Positions 35,335 to 45,717 are shown, counted from the first letter of the stretch. The stretch is 55,383 nucleotides of DNA from Sandaracinaceae bacterium (GCA_040218145.1 JAVJQK010000087.1:1-55383), one strand, 5' to 3'. Notes: generated by a model not told the origin, from the sequence alone. Program-made: numbers and translations.

Positions 35335-36286
35335 TGCGCGCGCGGGCCGCCTCGTACTCCTCGGTGAGCCGCGCGACGTAATCGGCGGTCGACTGCACCG
35401 CGTCGATGGCGCCGATGCCCTGGCCCGAGCCCCAGATGTCCTTCCAGGCCTTGGCGTCGGTGTTGCCGCCCGAGCCGAAGTTCATCTTGCTCGGGTCTGC
35501 CTCGGGCAGGTTCGCCGGATCGAGGCCCGCGTTCTCGATCGAGCCGCGAAGGTAGTTGCCGTGCACGCCGGTGAAGAGGTTCGTATAGACGATGTCCTCC
35601 GCCCGGCCGTCGACGATGGCGCGCTTGTAGTCCTCGGACGCTCTGGCCTCTTCCATCGCGATGAAGGCGGAGCCGATGTACGCGTAGTCAGCGCCGATGG
35701 CCTGCGCCGCGAGCACCGCGTCGCCCGTGCCGATGGCGCCCGACAGCGCGATGGGCCCGTCGAAGAACTGCCGCAGCTCCGGCACCAGCGCGAACGGCGA
35801 GAGCGTGCCCGCGTGCCCGCCCGCGCCGGCGCAGACCGGGATCAGTCCGTCGGCGCCCTTCTCGAGCGCCTTGTGGGCGAAGCGGAGGTTGATGACGTCG
35901 TGGAGCGTCTTGCCGCCCCAGCCGTGCACCGCGTCGTTCAGCTCCGCGCGCGCGCCGAGCGAGGTGATCACGATCGGCACCCGGTACTTCTCGCAGACGG
36001 CGAGGTCGGCCTCGAGCCGGTCGTTCGAGCGGTGCACGATCTGGTTGACCGCGAAGGGCGCCGAGGGCGCGTCCGGGTGCGCGGCGTCGTGCGCGGCGAG
36101 CGCGGACGTGATCTCGTCGAGCCACTCATCGAGCTGACTCTGTGGCCGCGCGTTCAGCGCGGGGAACGAGCCGACGATGCCGGCCGTGCACTGCGCGATC
36201 ACGAGCTTGGGGTTCGAGATGATGAAGAGCGGCGCGCCGATCACCGGCAGGCGCATTCTTCCGCGGGTCACGTCCAGCTGGGCCAT
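35303..36286 (-). CDS. Nitronate monooxygenase (2-nitropropane dioxygenase family)
   Basis: 327 residues. FMN-dependent TIM-barrel enzyme that oxidises alkyl nitronates. Motifs: LPVIGAPLFIISNPKLVIAQC, VPIVITSLGA, GLIPVCAGAGGHAGTLSPFALVPEL (with the catalytic-type His in GGHAG), IALSGAIGTGDAVLAAQAIGADYAYIGSAF for the phosphate cleft in blocks. The C-terminal NFGSGGNTDAKAWKDIWGSGQGIGAI and DYVARLTEEYEAA are typical. It may protect against propionate-3-nitronate. It overlaps the 3' end of the GST gene on the opposite strand by 32 bases. The upstream lipoprotein gene reads the same way, 40 bases away. Confidence 0.88.
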   Translation of the reverse strand: MAQLDVTRGRMRLPVIGAPLFIISNPKLVIAQCTAGIVGSFPALNARPQSQLDEWLDEITSALAAHDAAHPDAPSAPFAVNQIVHRSNDRLEADLAVCEKYRVPIVITSLGARAELNDAVHGWGGKTLHDVINLRFAHKALEKGADGLIPVCAGAGGHAGTLSPFALVPELRQFFDGPIALSGAIGTGDAVLAAQAIGADYAYIGSAFIAMEEARASEDYKRAIVDGRAEDIVYTNLFTGVHGNYLRGSIENAGLDPANLPEADPSKMNFGSGGNTDAKAWKDIWGSGQGIGAIDAVQSTADYVARLTEEYEAARARINLASGRAPR

Positions 36287-36326
36287 CGCGCGCAGTCATA
36301 GCGCAGCCGGGCCCAACCGGTATCCC

Positions 36327-37322
36327 TCACTCGGCCGGGTCGTAGAGCCAGGCGGGCCCGGCGCAGAGCGAGGAGCTCCCCTCGCAGGCCGAGACCACGC
36401 CCTCGTCGCGGAAGCGCGCGAAGAGCTCCGCCTGCAGGAGCGCGTCGTTGTTGCAGACGTGGTAGTCGGCGAGCGTCTCGCTCGTGGCGGCCGCGACGGC
36501 GGCGAGCGCGTCGTCGAGCCCGTCCTCCCAGCTCGCGCCGGACGCCCACGTGCACGCGCCGATGTTGGCGAGCACGAAGTCCACGTCGCCCATCGAGAGG
36601 GCCGACACGATGGCGTCCGTCCCGCCGATGTCCTCCGAACAGATCAAGTGCTCCTGCGCATAGCCGGCCAGCTCTCCGACCAGCTCCTGCACCAGCCCGT
36701 CCTCGAGCTCGTCCATGCTCAGGAACGTGGTGCCGCACTCACAGCCCTCGAACGCGTCGGCCAGCGCCGTCAGCTCCGCGCGCGAGCCGCTCACCTCCTC
36801 GGCGTACACCTCGACGAGGATGGGCGTGCCCTCCGCGTCCACGGCGTCGACGGTGGTCCCGTGGTTGGCCGCCTCCGCCTCGCGCACGACCTCGCCGCCG
36901 CACTCCACGACGAGCTGCATGGTCGTGTGCGGCGGCCAGAACGGTCGGCTCCGCCCCGCCGCGCTCACGTACGCGTCCTTCTGGAGCCAGCGCAGCTGCG
37001 CCGTGCACGCGCCCGTCACCGCGCAGGCGCCCGCCTCGCAGAGGACCGCCGCGCAATCCCCATCGCCGCAGAAGATCGGCGGGCAGTCCGCGTCGACCTC
37101 GCACGCGGCCTCACAGTCCGGGTCGCGCCGCGGGCAGAACTCGTCGCAGTAGGCGCCGTCTCCGTACCAGCCGTAGACCTCGCAGAGATCCCGCGCCCCG
37201 TCGGCCGAGCCGCCGCCCATCGCGCGGGCCTCCTCCCGGCTCAGCGCGCCCTCCGGCTCGTTCGTGCAGCCGGCGGCGAGAGAGAATGAAACGAGGCAAA
37301 GCGCGAGGGTCCGAAAGGTCAT
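36327..37322 (-). CDS. Cysteine-rich lipoprotein, unknown function
   Basis: 331 residues from ATG 37322, which gives MTFRTLALCLVSFSLAAGC, a lipoprotein signal; a longer upstream frame runs into the TetR operator and is rejected. After a short linker comes a Cys-dense stretch (CEVYGWYGDGAYCDEFCP then RRDPDCEAACEVDADCPPIFCGDGDC in blocks) like the small Cys-rich leader of many myxobacterial secreted proteins. Further Cys pairs recur to the C-terminus, consistent with a disulfide-bonded extracytoplasmic protein. It is divergent from the TetR gene, so the shared operator might also control it. Confidence 0.7.
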   Translation of the reverse strand: MTFRTLALCLVSFSLAAGCTNEPEGALSREEARAMGGGSADGARDLCEVYGWYGDGAYCDEFCPRRDPDCEAACEVDADCPPIFCGDGDCAAVLCEAGACAVTGACTAQLRWLQKDAYVSAAGRSRPFWPPHTTMQLVVECGGEVVREAEAANHGTTVDAVDAEGTPILVEVYAEEVSGSRAELTALADAFEGCECGTTFLSMDELEDGLVQELVGELAGYAQEHLICSEDIGGTDAIVSALSMGDVDFVLANIGACTWASGASWEDGLDDALAAVAAATSETLADYHVCNNDALLQAELFARFRDEGVVSACEGSSSLCAGPAWLYDPAE

Positions 37323-37363
37323 CCGCCGACCATACCCGCTCCCCCGCCGATGTCGCCAGGCAC

Positions 37364-37389
37364 TGCAACAACGCACCCAACTTGTTGCA
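37364..37389. promoter_or_regulatory. Palindromic operator TGCAACAA-N10-TTGTTGCA
   Basis: A perfect 8-base-arm inverted repeat lies in the 94-base divergent gap, 27 bases before the TetR GTG and 41 bases before the lipoprotein ATG. The size and symmetry fit a TetR-family site, so autoregulation of TetR and the coupled diiron gene is the simplest reading. Confidence 0.65.
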
Positions 37390-37416
37390 TCGCGCGGAGA
37401 GTGCCAGACTCGCCGC

Positions 37417-38055
37417 GTGGCCTCGACGATCCCCACGCTCCTGGCCGACGCGGTCGAGGGCGGCGGCCTCCCGCCCCGCCCCGACGCGTCGCTGGCGCCC
37501 TACCTCGACGCGGCGGAGCGCTGCGTGCGGCGCTACGGCTGGTCGCGCACGTCGCCCAAGGACATCGCCCGCGAGGCCGGCGTGGAGCGCACCACGCTCT
37601 ACCGCCACCTCGGCAAGAAGGAGCAGATCTTCCGTCTGCTCATCGCGCGAGAGGTCCACCGGATCATCGATCGCGCGAGCGAGGTCGGCCTCACCGCGGG
37701 GGGCGGCCCCGAGGTCGTCATCGAGCTCGTCGCGTCCACGGTCGAGCACGTCCTGGCGAACCCCGTGTTCGCGAAGCTCCTCGACGACGAGCCAGAGCTG
37801 GTCGGGGGCTTCCTCGAGCGAGGCCTGCCCGACCTCATCGACCGCTTCACGCGCGCGCTCTCACCCGCGGTGGAGGCCGCCATGCGCGCCGGCTTGCTGG
37901 CCGAGCGCGATCCCGTGGCGCTGACCCAGTGGGTGGTCCGCGTGGCGCTCTCGCTCGTCTTCGCGCCCGCGCCGGGCCCGCTCCGGCCGTTCCTGGCCAC
38001 CCTGCTCGAGCCGGCGCTGACCGTGGCTCCGAAACCCGGGCGGAGGAAGCGATGA
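37417..38055 (+). CDS. TetR family transcriptional regulator
   Basis: 212 residues from GTG 37417, which lies just downstream of the operator; upstream extensions include the operator and are not credible. The N-terminal HTH reads RYGWSRTSPKDIAREAGVERTTLYRHLGKKEQIFRLLI in blocks (about 40-75), a typical TetR fold. The rest is a helical ligand-binding and dimerisation domain with no clear ligand clue. The stop overlaps the ATG of the next gene (ATGA). Neighbours suggest it controls the diiron enzyme and itself. Confidence 0.9.
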   Translation: MASTIPTLLADAVEGGGLPPRPDASLAPYLDAAERCVRRYGWSRTSPKDIAREAGVERTTLYRHLGKKEQIFRLLIAREVHRIIDRASEVGLTAGGGPEVVIELVASTVEHVLANPVFAKLLDDEPELVGGFLERGLPDLIDRFTRALSPAVEAAMRAGLLAERDPVALTQWVVRVALSLVFAPAPGPLRPFLATLLEPALTVAPKPGRRKR

Positions 38056-38969
38056 AGCTCGACCTCGACGAGATGCTCCAGAAGGTGCAGGCCGGCCGCT
38101 GGGAGCTTCGGGCCATCGACTGGGACGCCCCCGGCGCGGACCGCGTCCGGCCCGAGCAGCGCGAGCAGCTCCGCGACTTCATGTGCGACCTCGTCTGGAT
38201 CGAGCACGTCGGCGCCCGGGGCTTCGCCGCCCTCGCCGACAAGGCGCCCGATTCGCGACTGCGCGCCATCTACCGATGCTTCGAGCGCGAGGAGGAGCAG
38301 CACGCGCGCGCGGAGCTCGCCCTGATGCGCCGCTGGGGCATGGTGCGCCCGGGCGAGATCCCGGACGCGAACATCAACGTCCGCCTCGTCGTCGCCTGGC
38401 TCGACCGCCACGCCGACGACATCGACTTCGCGACCCTCACCTGCGTGATCGCCATGCTCGAGGTGGCGCTCGACGGGGCGCTCGTGAAGTTCCTGCTCGA
38501 CGAGGTGCACGACCCCGTCTGTCACGCGGTCTTCGCGCACATCAACCGGGACGAGGCGCGTCACCTGGCGGTCGACTTCCACGTGATGGAGCAGAACGGC
38601 ATGCGACCGCAGACGCGCGCCACGCTCCGCATGCTCGCGCGCGCGCTCCACCCGACGGCGGCGCTGGGGCTCCTCGTCTACGTCCCGCTCCTCTCCCGGA
38701 TGCGCGACAACCCGGTCCGCATGGGCTTCGACGAGGAGCGCCTCTATCGCGCCATCCGCCGCTTCGATCAGGTCGGCAGCCGGAGCCCACACACCCGCAA
38801 CTCGGTCGCCTACCGCGCCATCCGCGCGCACGGGCGCATGGTCGTGCGACGCGACCACCCCTACCACTACTTCGGCGACGCGATGGTCGCGCTGACGCGC
38901 CACATCCCGCCACGCCTGCTGGGCCCGCTGCCCGCCTGGGCCCGCGCCCTCTCGGAGCGGCGCGGCTGA
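38052..38969 (+). CDS. Ferritin-like diiron enzyme coupled to TetR
   Basis: 305 residues from ATG 38052, overlapping the TetR stop. Four-helix diiron carboxylate ligands are visible in order: E51 (WIEHVG), E81-x-x-H84 (EEEQH), E137 (AMLEVALDG), E168-x-x-H171 (DEARH). This pattern is shared by diiron desaturases, AurF-type N-oxygenases and related oxidases. The C-terminal third (about 205-305) has amphipathic helices (ALGLLVYVPLL) that could approach the membrane. A TetR-diiron pair often regulates fatty-acid or lipid modification, but the substrate is not shown here. Translational coupling implies control by the TetR protein. Confidence 0.78.
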   Translation: MKLDLDEMLQKVQAGRWELRAIDWDAPGADRVRPEQREQLRDFMCDLVWIEHVGARGFAALADKAPDSRLRAIYRCFEREEEQHARAELALMRRWGMVRPGEIPDANINVRLVVAWLDRHADDIDFATLTCVIAMLEVALDGALVKFLLDEVHDPVCHAVFAHINRDEARHLAVDFHVMEQNGMRPQTRATLRMLARALHPTAALGLLVYVPLLSRMRDNPVRMGFDEERLYRAIRRFDQVGSRSPHTRNSVAYRAIRAHGRMVVRRDHPYHYFGDAMVALTRHIPPRLLGPLPAWARALSERRG

Positions 38970-38990
38970 CGTCAAAGGGCCGGTCGAGCG

Positions 38991-40946
<1,956 letters not shown>

Positions 40947-41108
40947 CTCGCCATCGTACCGCGTCTGGCAACCCGTCATCCATCCCGCGGTGCGTAGGGG
41001 ACGTCCCGCACGCCCCGGGAGGCGCTCGATCGCGGCCCCTCGTCACAGCCCGCGAGGCTGGTCGCGAGCAACACGCCTCGTTTCGCCGTGCGTCCGCGCC
41101 ATCCTACC

Positions 41109-41129
41109 GAGACGATCCGTACGGGTCTC
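41109..41129 (-). other. Palindrome just downstream of ADP-ribosylglycohydrolase
   Basis: GAGAC-GAT-CCGTACGG-GTCTC is flanked on both sides by GTAGG-type tetranucleotides on the minus strand (CGGTAG before, CGGTAGG after). It starts one base after the gene's stop. It could be a transcript-end hairpin or a diverged REP-like sequence; no T-run. Confidence 0.4.
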
Positions 41130-41130
41130 C

Positions 41131-42027
41131 CTACCGCGCGTCCGAGAGCGCGGCCGCCAGCTCACGCGCCTGTCGCCGTGCGGGCGGCTCGAGCGCGTCG
41201 ATCCACGCGCGAGGGATGGCAGAGGCGCCGTGGCTCGCCCCGGCGATGGCGCCGGTCATGGCGCCGATGGAGTCGGTGTCCCCGCCCGACGAGACGGCGT
41301 CGAGCAGCGCCGGCTCGAACGCGTCGTTCCGGCAATGCGCCCAGACCGCGAGCGGCACGGACTCGATCGCGAGCACGCCGTGGCCGAGCGTCCGCGCCGC
41401 CTCCTCAGGCGGCAGCGCGACGTCCACGCGACGCAGCGGCGCTTCGAGCGGCCCTCCGCGGGCGTAGCCCTGCAGCGACTCGAGGAGGGCGCGCGGGCCA
41501 GTCCCGTTCAGCGCCATCCAGACGGCGAGCGCGACCAGCGCGGCGCCCTCCTGGGCCTCCTCGTGCGCGTGGGTCGGGGCGGCGCTCCGGCGCGCGGCCT
41601 CGCGGACCTCCTCCGCGGACCCCGCGCGATGCCGGATGGCCACCGCTGCGACGCGCACCGCGGCGCCGTTGCCGCGCGAGCCCTCCTCCCAGAGCGCCCG
41701 GGACGCGCGCCGCCAGGAGCCAGTCGCACGCCACACGCGGAACGCGGCCCGGGCGCCCTTGCCGTAGCCGCGCGCCGGATCGTGGCTCGACGCGAGGCTC
41801 TCGAGCATGTGCGCCTCGTCGACCTCGCCCCGCGCCGCGATCGACGCGGCCACCGCGAGCATCATCTCCGCGTCGTCCGAGTGGCCCCACGCGCGAGGCG
41901 CCCGCGCACGCCGCTCGACCGCGCGCCGCAGTGGCTCCATCTCCGCCCGCGGCGCGCCCTCGAAGGGGCGACCGAGCGCGTCCCCGATCATCGTGCCCAG
42001 CAGCGCGCCTTCGATGCGGTCGTCCAT
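41131..42027 (-). CDS. ADP-ribosylglycohydrolase family protein
   Basis: 298 residues. Two-metal ADP-ribosyl hydrolase fold: MDDRIEGALLGTMIGDALGRPFEG, GHSDDAEMMLAVA (the family motif SDDTxM has an Ala in place of Thr), and the C-terminal SGGDTDSIGAMTGAIAGASHG, which binds the second metal. Such enzymes remove ADP-ribose from modified proteins or nucleic acids, or act on related N-glycosides. No ADP-ribosyltransferase is nearby, so a modification-reversal pair is not evident. Divergent from the bestrophin gene (134 bases). Confidence 0.85.
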   Translation of the reverse strand: MDDRIEGALLGTMIGDALGRPFEGAPRAEMEPLRRAVERRARAPRAWGHSDDAEMMLAVAASIAARGEVDEAHMLESLASSHDPARGYGKGARAAFRVWRATGSWRRASRALWEEGSRGNGAAVRVAAVAIRHRAGSAEEVREAARRSAAPTHAHEEAQEGAALVALAVWMALNGTGPRALLESLQGYARGGPLEAPLRRVDVALPPEEAARTLGHGVLAIESVPLAVWAHCRNDAFEPALLDAVSSGGDTDSIGAMTGAIAGASHGASAIPRAWIDALEPPARRQARELAAALSDAR

Positions 42028-42161
42028 CTGGCCAGCTCCGACGAGTGGGCGGCCCGCGGCGATTCCCGGAGCGGGGCTCGCTGGCGAATCGGGGTCGCGA
42101 CGCTACGAGCCGTTACGATGCGCTGCCGGTCGAGGTCGCGAACCACCCGAGGTCCCACGTC

Positions 42162-43097
42162 ATGATCCGCTACGAACCCCAGCCGCGCTGGCTGCCCGAC
42201 ATCGTCCGCCTCCCGCTCAGCTACGCCCTCGTGCGCGCGCTGCGCGGCACGTTCGGGATGGGCGTCTACGCGGGGCTGCTCGTGTACCTCCTCGAGATGC
42301 AGGTGAGGATCGAGCTCCCGCACGGGGCGCTCGCCTTCAGCGCGCTCGGCGGCGTGGTGAGCCTCGCGCTCGCGTTCCGTGTGAACAACGCCTACGCACG
42401 CTGGTGGGAGGCGCGCCAGCACTGGGGCCTCCTCGTGAACCACTCGCGCAACCTGGCCGCCCTCGGGCGCACGCTGTGGCGGCCGGACGACGAACCGGGG
42501 CGGCGGCGCCTGGCGGGCCTGATCGGCGACTTCGCGGTCGGCCTCTCGCTCCACCTCCGCGGCGAGCTGACCCCGGCCGAGCTGCCAACCTTGAGCGACG
42601 CGGAGCGGGAGGAGGCGGGCGCGCGCGAGCACCCGCTCTCCTTCGTCAGCCAGCTCCTCTGGGCCGAGGTGGACCGGCGCCGCGCGGAGGGGCTCCTCGA
42701 CACGGCGCAGCTGTTGACGCTCCAGCCCCATCTCCGCGCGCCCCTCGACGTGCTCGGCGCGTGCGAGCGGATCCGCAGCACGCCGATCCCCTTCGCCGTC
42801 ACCTCGGCCGCGCGCCTCTTCCTGCTCCTCTTCGCGCTCTTCGTGCCCATCGGATTGCACGGCGAGTTCAGCTGGGCGGCGATCCCGATCGGCATGGCGG
42901 CCTACTTCGCGGTAGCCGTGATGGACGTGCTCGCGGCGGAGCTCGAGAACCCGTTCGGGATCGACTGCAACGACCTGCCGACCCGCTCGATCGGCGAGAT
43001 GATCCGGCGCCAGGCGCACGAGATCCTCGGCGTCGAGCGCGAGGGCCCCGCGGACACGCAGCCGACGAAGCCCGCGCTCTACACCAAGATCCGCTGA
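42162..43097 (+). CDS. Bestrophin-like/UPF0187 family membrane protein
   Basis: 311 residues from ATG 42162. Family motifs: LPLSYALVRALRGTFGMGVYAGLLV, RVNNAYARWWEARQHWGLLVNHSRNLA (characteristic RxxAYxRWWEAR) in blocks, and the C-terminal ENPFGIDCNDLPTRSI (the ExPFG.D..DLP motif). About four to six membrane segments. Homologues form pentameric anion or cation channels in the inner membrane. No regulatory partner is seen. Codon usage is typical of the host. Confidence 0.88.
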   Translation: MIRYEPQPRWLPDIVRLPLSYALVRALRGTFGMGVYAGLLVYLLEMQVRIELPHGALAFSALGGVVSLALAFRVNNAYARWWEARQHWGLLVNHSRNLAALGRTLWRPDDEPGRRRLAGLIGDFAVGLSLHLRGELTPAELPTLSDAEREEAGAREHPLSFVSQLLWAEVDRRRAEGLLDTAQLLTLQPHLRAPLDVLGACERIRSTPIPFAVTSAARLFLLLFALFVPIGLHGEFSWAAIPIGMAAYFAVAVMDVLAAELENPFGIDCNDLPTRSIGEMIRRQAHEILGVEREGPADTQPTKPALYTKIR

Positions 43098-43101
43098 GCC
43101 C

Positions 43102-43250
43102 TCAGCGCGAGAGGTAGCGGTGCAGGCCCGAGATCACGACCGAGCCCTCGCCGACGCTCGAGGCCACCCGCTCCACGGAGCCGGAGCGCACGTCGCCGAC
43201 CGCCACGATGCCGGGCCGGCTCGTGCCGAAGAGCAGCGAGCTGTCGGCGG
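43102..43250 (-). pseudogene. Remnant of a thioredoxin reductase-like C-terminus
   Basis: Reading the minus strand into a stop at 43102, about 45 codons spell LLFGTSRPGIVAVGDV then RSGSVERVASSVGEGSVVI and SGLHRYLSR. This is the family-typical C-terminal FAD-binding segment (SRPGVFAVGDVRAGSVKRVA-like) of thioredoxin reductase-type flavoproteins. Upstream of about 43250 the similarity stops and there is no start codon, N-terminal Rossmann motif or CxxC. It lies between the bestrophin and a DUF1801 gene, so the rest has been deleted. A full-length related enzyme is at 45733-46644. Confidence 0.7.
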
Positions 43251-43307
43251 ACGCGCGCGTCGACCTTGCTATGCTCCATCCTTTCGCTGCACGACCGAGC
43301 CCGGACC

Positions 43308-43883
43308 ATGACCAGACGAACCGACGACTTCTTCGCCGAGTCCGCGCGCTGGCGGGACGAAGCCCTCCGCCTCCGCGGGATCTTGCTCGACCAGGGGCTC
43401 GAGGAGGAGCTGAAGTGGGGCAAGCCCTGCTACACCCACGATGGCCAGAACATCGCGATTCTTCAGAAGATGAAGGCCTTCCTCGCGCTCCTGTTCTTCA
43501 AGGGCGCGCTCATGGACGACCCCGAGGGGCTCCTGCGGGAGCAGGGGAAGAACACCCGCTCCGCCCGCCGCCTCTGCTTCACCAGCGTCGAACAGGTCGA
43601 CCGCGAGGAGGCCGCCATTCGAGCTCTGATCCGCAGCGCCGTCGCGGTCGAGGAGGCGGGGCTCGAGCTGCCCCCGGCCCCCGCGCCCGAGCTCGCCGAA
43701 GAGCTCCAGGCACGCCTCGACGCCGACCCCGCCCTGAAGCGGGCGTTCGAGGCGTTGACGCCCGGGCGGCAGCGCGCCTACGACCTCCACATCTCGGGCG
43801 CCAAGCGCTCCGAGACCCGCGCCCGCCGCGTCGAGCAGCACGTGCCCCGCATCCTGGCCGGCAAGGGCCTGCGCGATCCCTGA
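43308..43883 (+). CDS. YdeI/DUF1801 family protein
   Basis: 191 residues from ATG 43308; the longer frame from 43266 is less likely since it begins inside the remnant region. The DUF1801-like domain (about 10-110) has EELKWGKPCYTHDGQNIAILQKMKAFLALLFFKGALM in blocks, with the hydrophobic groove pattern of the YdhG/YdeI family. The C-terminal part (about 130-190) has LEALTPGRQRAYDLHISGAKRSETRARRVEQ-type sequence as in the OmpD-associated subgroup. Function is not established; related proteins have been linked to peptide resistance. Confidence 0.78.
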   Translation: MTRRTDDFFAESARWRDEALRLRGILLDQGLEEELKWGKPCYTHDGQNIAILQKMKAFLALLFFKGALMDDPEGLLREQGKNTRSARRLCFTSVEQVDREEAAIRALIRSAVAVEEAGLELPPAPAPELAEELQARLDADPALKRAFEALTPGRQRAYDLHISGAKRSETRARRVEQHVPRILAGKGLRDP

Positions 43884-43893
43884 GCGAAGCGGG

Positions 43894-44385
43894 ATGAGTG
43901 AGCGCCACGCACGAGCCAGGGCGGCCCTGCTGGACGCGCTCTGTGTGCGCCTGGGCTTCTGTCTGGCGCCCGCGGCGCGCGACGCGATCATCGGAGCGCC
44001 GCCTCCGAGCGTGGAGACGCTCGCCCGGCGCGTGTGGAGCGCCGAAGGCATGGCCGAGCCCGCCGAGGCCGCCCCGCTCTTCCGCCAGCTCTGCCGGGCC
44101 ATCGCCGAATTCCCCCGGACGGGCTCCATGCAGCTCCGTTGGCCGGACGGTGGAGTCGTCGCCGACGTCGACGTCGCCGCCGACTGCCGTCCGCTGGAGA
44201 CGGGGCTGGTGGTCGGGACGTTCGAGGCGGGCCCCGACTTCCACCGGCTGGCGGACGCGCGCTTCGACGGCCTCACGGCGAGCGACGAGCTGGGCCGCAC
44301 CTATCTCGTCGCAGACCTGGTCCTCGATGGACCACGGCTCTCCTTCGCGGCCTACCCATCTCGAGAGCGCGCCTCGCTCGAGTGA
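43894..44385 (+). CDS. Hypothetical protein (163 aa)
   Basis: 163 residues. Soluble, with an N-terminal helical stretch (MSERHARARAALLDALCVRL) and a beta-rich C-terminal half (GVVADVDVAADCRPLETGLVVGTFEAG, ELGRTYLVADLVLDGPRLSFAAYPS). No signal peptide or known motif. It follows the DUF1801 gene by 10 bases and so is probably in the same transcript. It converges with the HEAT-like gene at 44387. Confidence 0.55.
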   Translation: MSERHARARAALLDALCVRLGFCLAPAARDAIIGAPPPSVETLARRVWSAEGMAEPAEAAPLFRQLCRAIAEFPRTGSMQLRWPDGGVVADVDVAADCRPLETGLVVGTFEAGPDFHRLADARFDGLTASDELGRTYLVADLVLDGPRLSFAAYPSRERASLE

Positions 44386-44386
44386 C

Positions 44387-45091
44387 TCAGCCCCGCGGCG
44401 GCTCGACCCAGCGCGTCAACCCACGGCGGAGCGGTCCATCGAGGCCGGACTCTCGGGCCAAGAGCGCCTCCACGTGTGGGCGCCACCGATCGACGAGCGC
44501 GTCATCCGGGGCGGCTCGCCATCGGGCCAGCGCGGCCTCGGCGCCCGTGCGCCAGCGCCGCGGATCGGCCGATTCGAGCAGCTCCACCACCAGCTCGTCC
44601 GCGCCGCTCGCCATCCTACCGAGCAGCTGCCCGGCGAGCAGCGTCCCCACCCGCTCACTCGCCGCACCCAGCGCGATCTCGGCCGCAGCTTCGCGTGTGC
44701 CGATCGCCGTCAGGCCCACCGCGGCGACGCCCCGAAGGTGCAGCGACGGTTCATCGCGCAGCCACCGCGCGAGCTCTTCGAGCGCCTCGGCGGGGTGCGC
44801 TCGCGCCATGCCGCGAGCCGCCTCGTTGGCGTACACGACGTTGCCGAGATCGCGCGCGAAGCCCCGAAGCGCGTCGTACGCGATCCCATGTGGACTCGCA
44901 GCGAGGATGGGGATGAGCGTCCAGGCGGGGAGCGGCGCCTCGAGGAGCACGCGTGTGGCCGCCTCGTCCGGCGGGCGTCGCGCGAGCTCTGCGCAGAGGG
45001 GCTTCCACTGCAACACGTCGCCGTCGACCACGAGCCGGACGAGCGCCTCCGAGGGCAGCGACTCCCAGCCCCGCTCGGGGGTGCCCCTCAC
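44387..45091 (-). CDS. HEAT-repeat-like protein coupled to methyltransferase
   Basis: 234 residues from GTG 45091, which overlaps the methyltransferase stop (GTGA). Most of the sequence is helical repeats (RPPDEAATRVLLEAPLPAW, FARDLGNVVYANEAARGMARAHP, LARWLRDEPSLHLRGVAAVGLTAIGTREAAAEI) resembling HEAT/ARM units. No catalytic motif. It is likely an adaptor or scaffold, translated together with the methyltransferase. A longer upstream frame lies antisense in the methyltransferase and is rejected. Confidence 0.65.
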   Translation of the reverse strand: MRGTPERGWESLPSEALVRLVVDGDVLQWKPLCAELARRPPDEAATRVLLEAPLPAWTLIPILAASPHGIAYDALRGFARDLGNVVYANEAARGMARAHPAEALEELARWLRDEPSLHLRGVAAVGLTAIGTREAAAEIALGAASERVGTLLAGQLLGRMASGADELVVELLESADPRRWRTGAEAALARWRAAPDDALVDRWRPHVEALLARESGLDGPLRRGLTRWVEPPRG

Positions 45092-45717
45092 CGGATCCGC
45101 CTCGCGCGGATCACCGCGTCGACCCCCGTGCCGGCCGCGGCGCGAGGGCGCTCTTCCGCGAGGAGGTCCCAGTCGGCGCGGTCCAGGGCGGCCACCGCGG
45201 CTTCGACGGAGACCTGGTTCTGGCCCGCCGCGGCCGTCTCGGCGCCGGTGGACGGATCGATGGGGCGGTGACCGACCATGAGCAGGGTGCCTCCGGGCGC
45301 GACTCCCTCGGCCAGGCGCTCCACGGCCGCTTCGACGGAACCTGCCATGTGATCGTACATACACGAGATGAGGTCGTAGCGCCTCGGGTCGGGCGTCCAC
45401 GCGCCGAGGTCGGCCTGCGCCCACTCGACGCGCGCCGCGATCTCCGGGTCGAGTGACTCGGCGCGCGCGCGGGCGTAGGCGAGCGCGGCGTCCGAGAAGT
45501 CCAGCCCCGTGACGCGCCAGCCGTGCGCCGCGAGCCAGAGCGCGTCGGTCCCGTGGCCGCAGCCGGCGTCCACGGCGCGCCCGGGGGCCAGCCCCGCGAC
45601 CTCCTTCAGGAGGTGGGGAGTCGGCGGGCGCTCGGCCAGCACGCCCGCGTGCTCGCGCACGGTCTTGGCCCAGAGGGCCTCCCAGAAGGTCTGGTCGTAG
45701 GTCGGTCCGTCAACCAT
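45088..45717 (-). CDS. Class I SAM-dependent methyltransferase
   Basis: 209 residues. SAM-binding motif I is VDAGCGHGTDALWLAAHG (about 50-67), motif II acidic in VTGLDFSDAALAYAR (D loop), then DLGAWTPDPRRYDLISCMYDHMAG. It resembles small-molecule or tellurite-type (TehB-like) methyltransferases. The preceding gene, 15 bases upstream, is a thioredoxin reductase-like flavoprotein on the same strand, and the HEAT-like gene follows, so the three may be one operon. The substrate is not known. Confidence 0.82.
   Translation of the reverse strand: MVDGPTYDQTFWEALWAKTVREHAGVLAERPPTPHLLKEVAGLAPGRAVDAGCGHGTDALWLAAHGWRVTGLDFSDAALAYARARAESLDPEIAARVEWAQADLGAWTPDPRRYDLISCMYDHMAGSVEAAVERLAEGVAPGGTLLMVGHRPIDPSTGAETAAAGQNQVSVEAAVAALDRADWDLLAEERPRAAAGTGVDAVIRARRIR

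Noticed and set aside
44613-44624. CATCCTACCGAG, resembling part of the hairpin at 41101
   Set aside because: It is inside the HEAT-like coding sequence, has no palindrome around it and is short enough to be chance.
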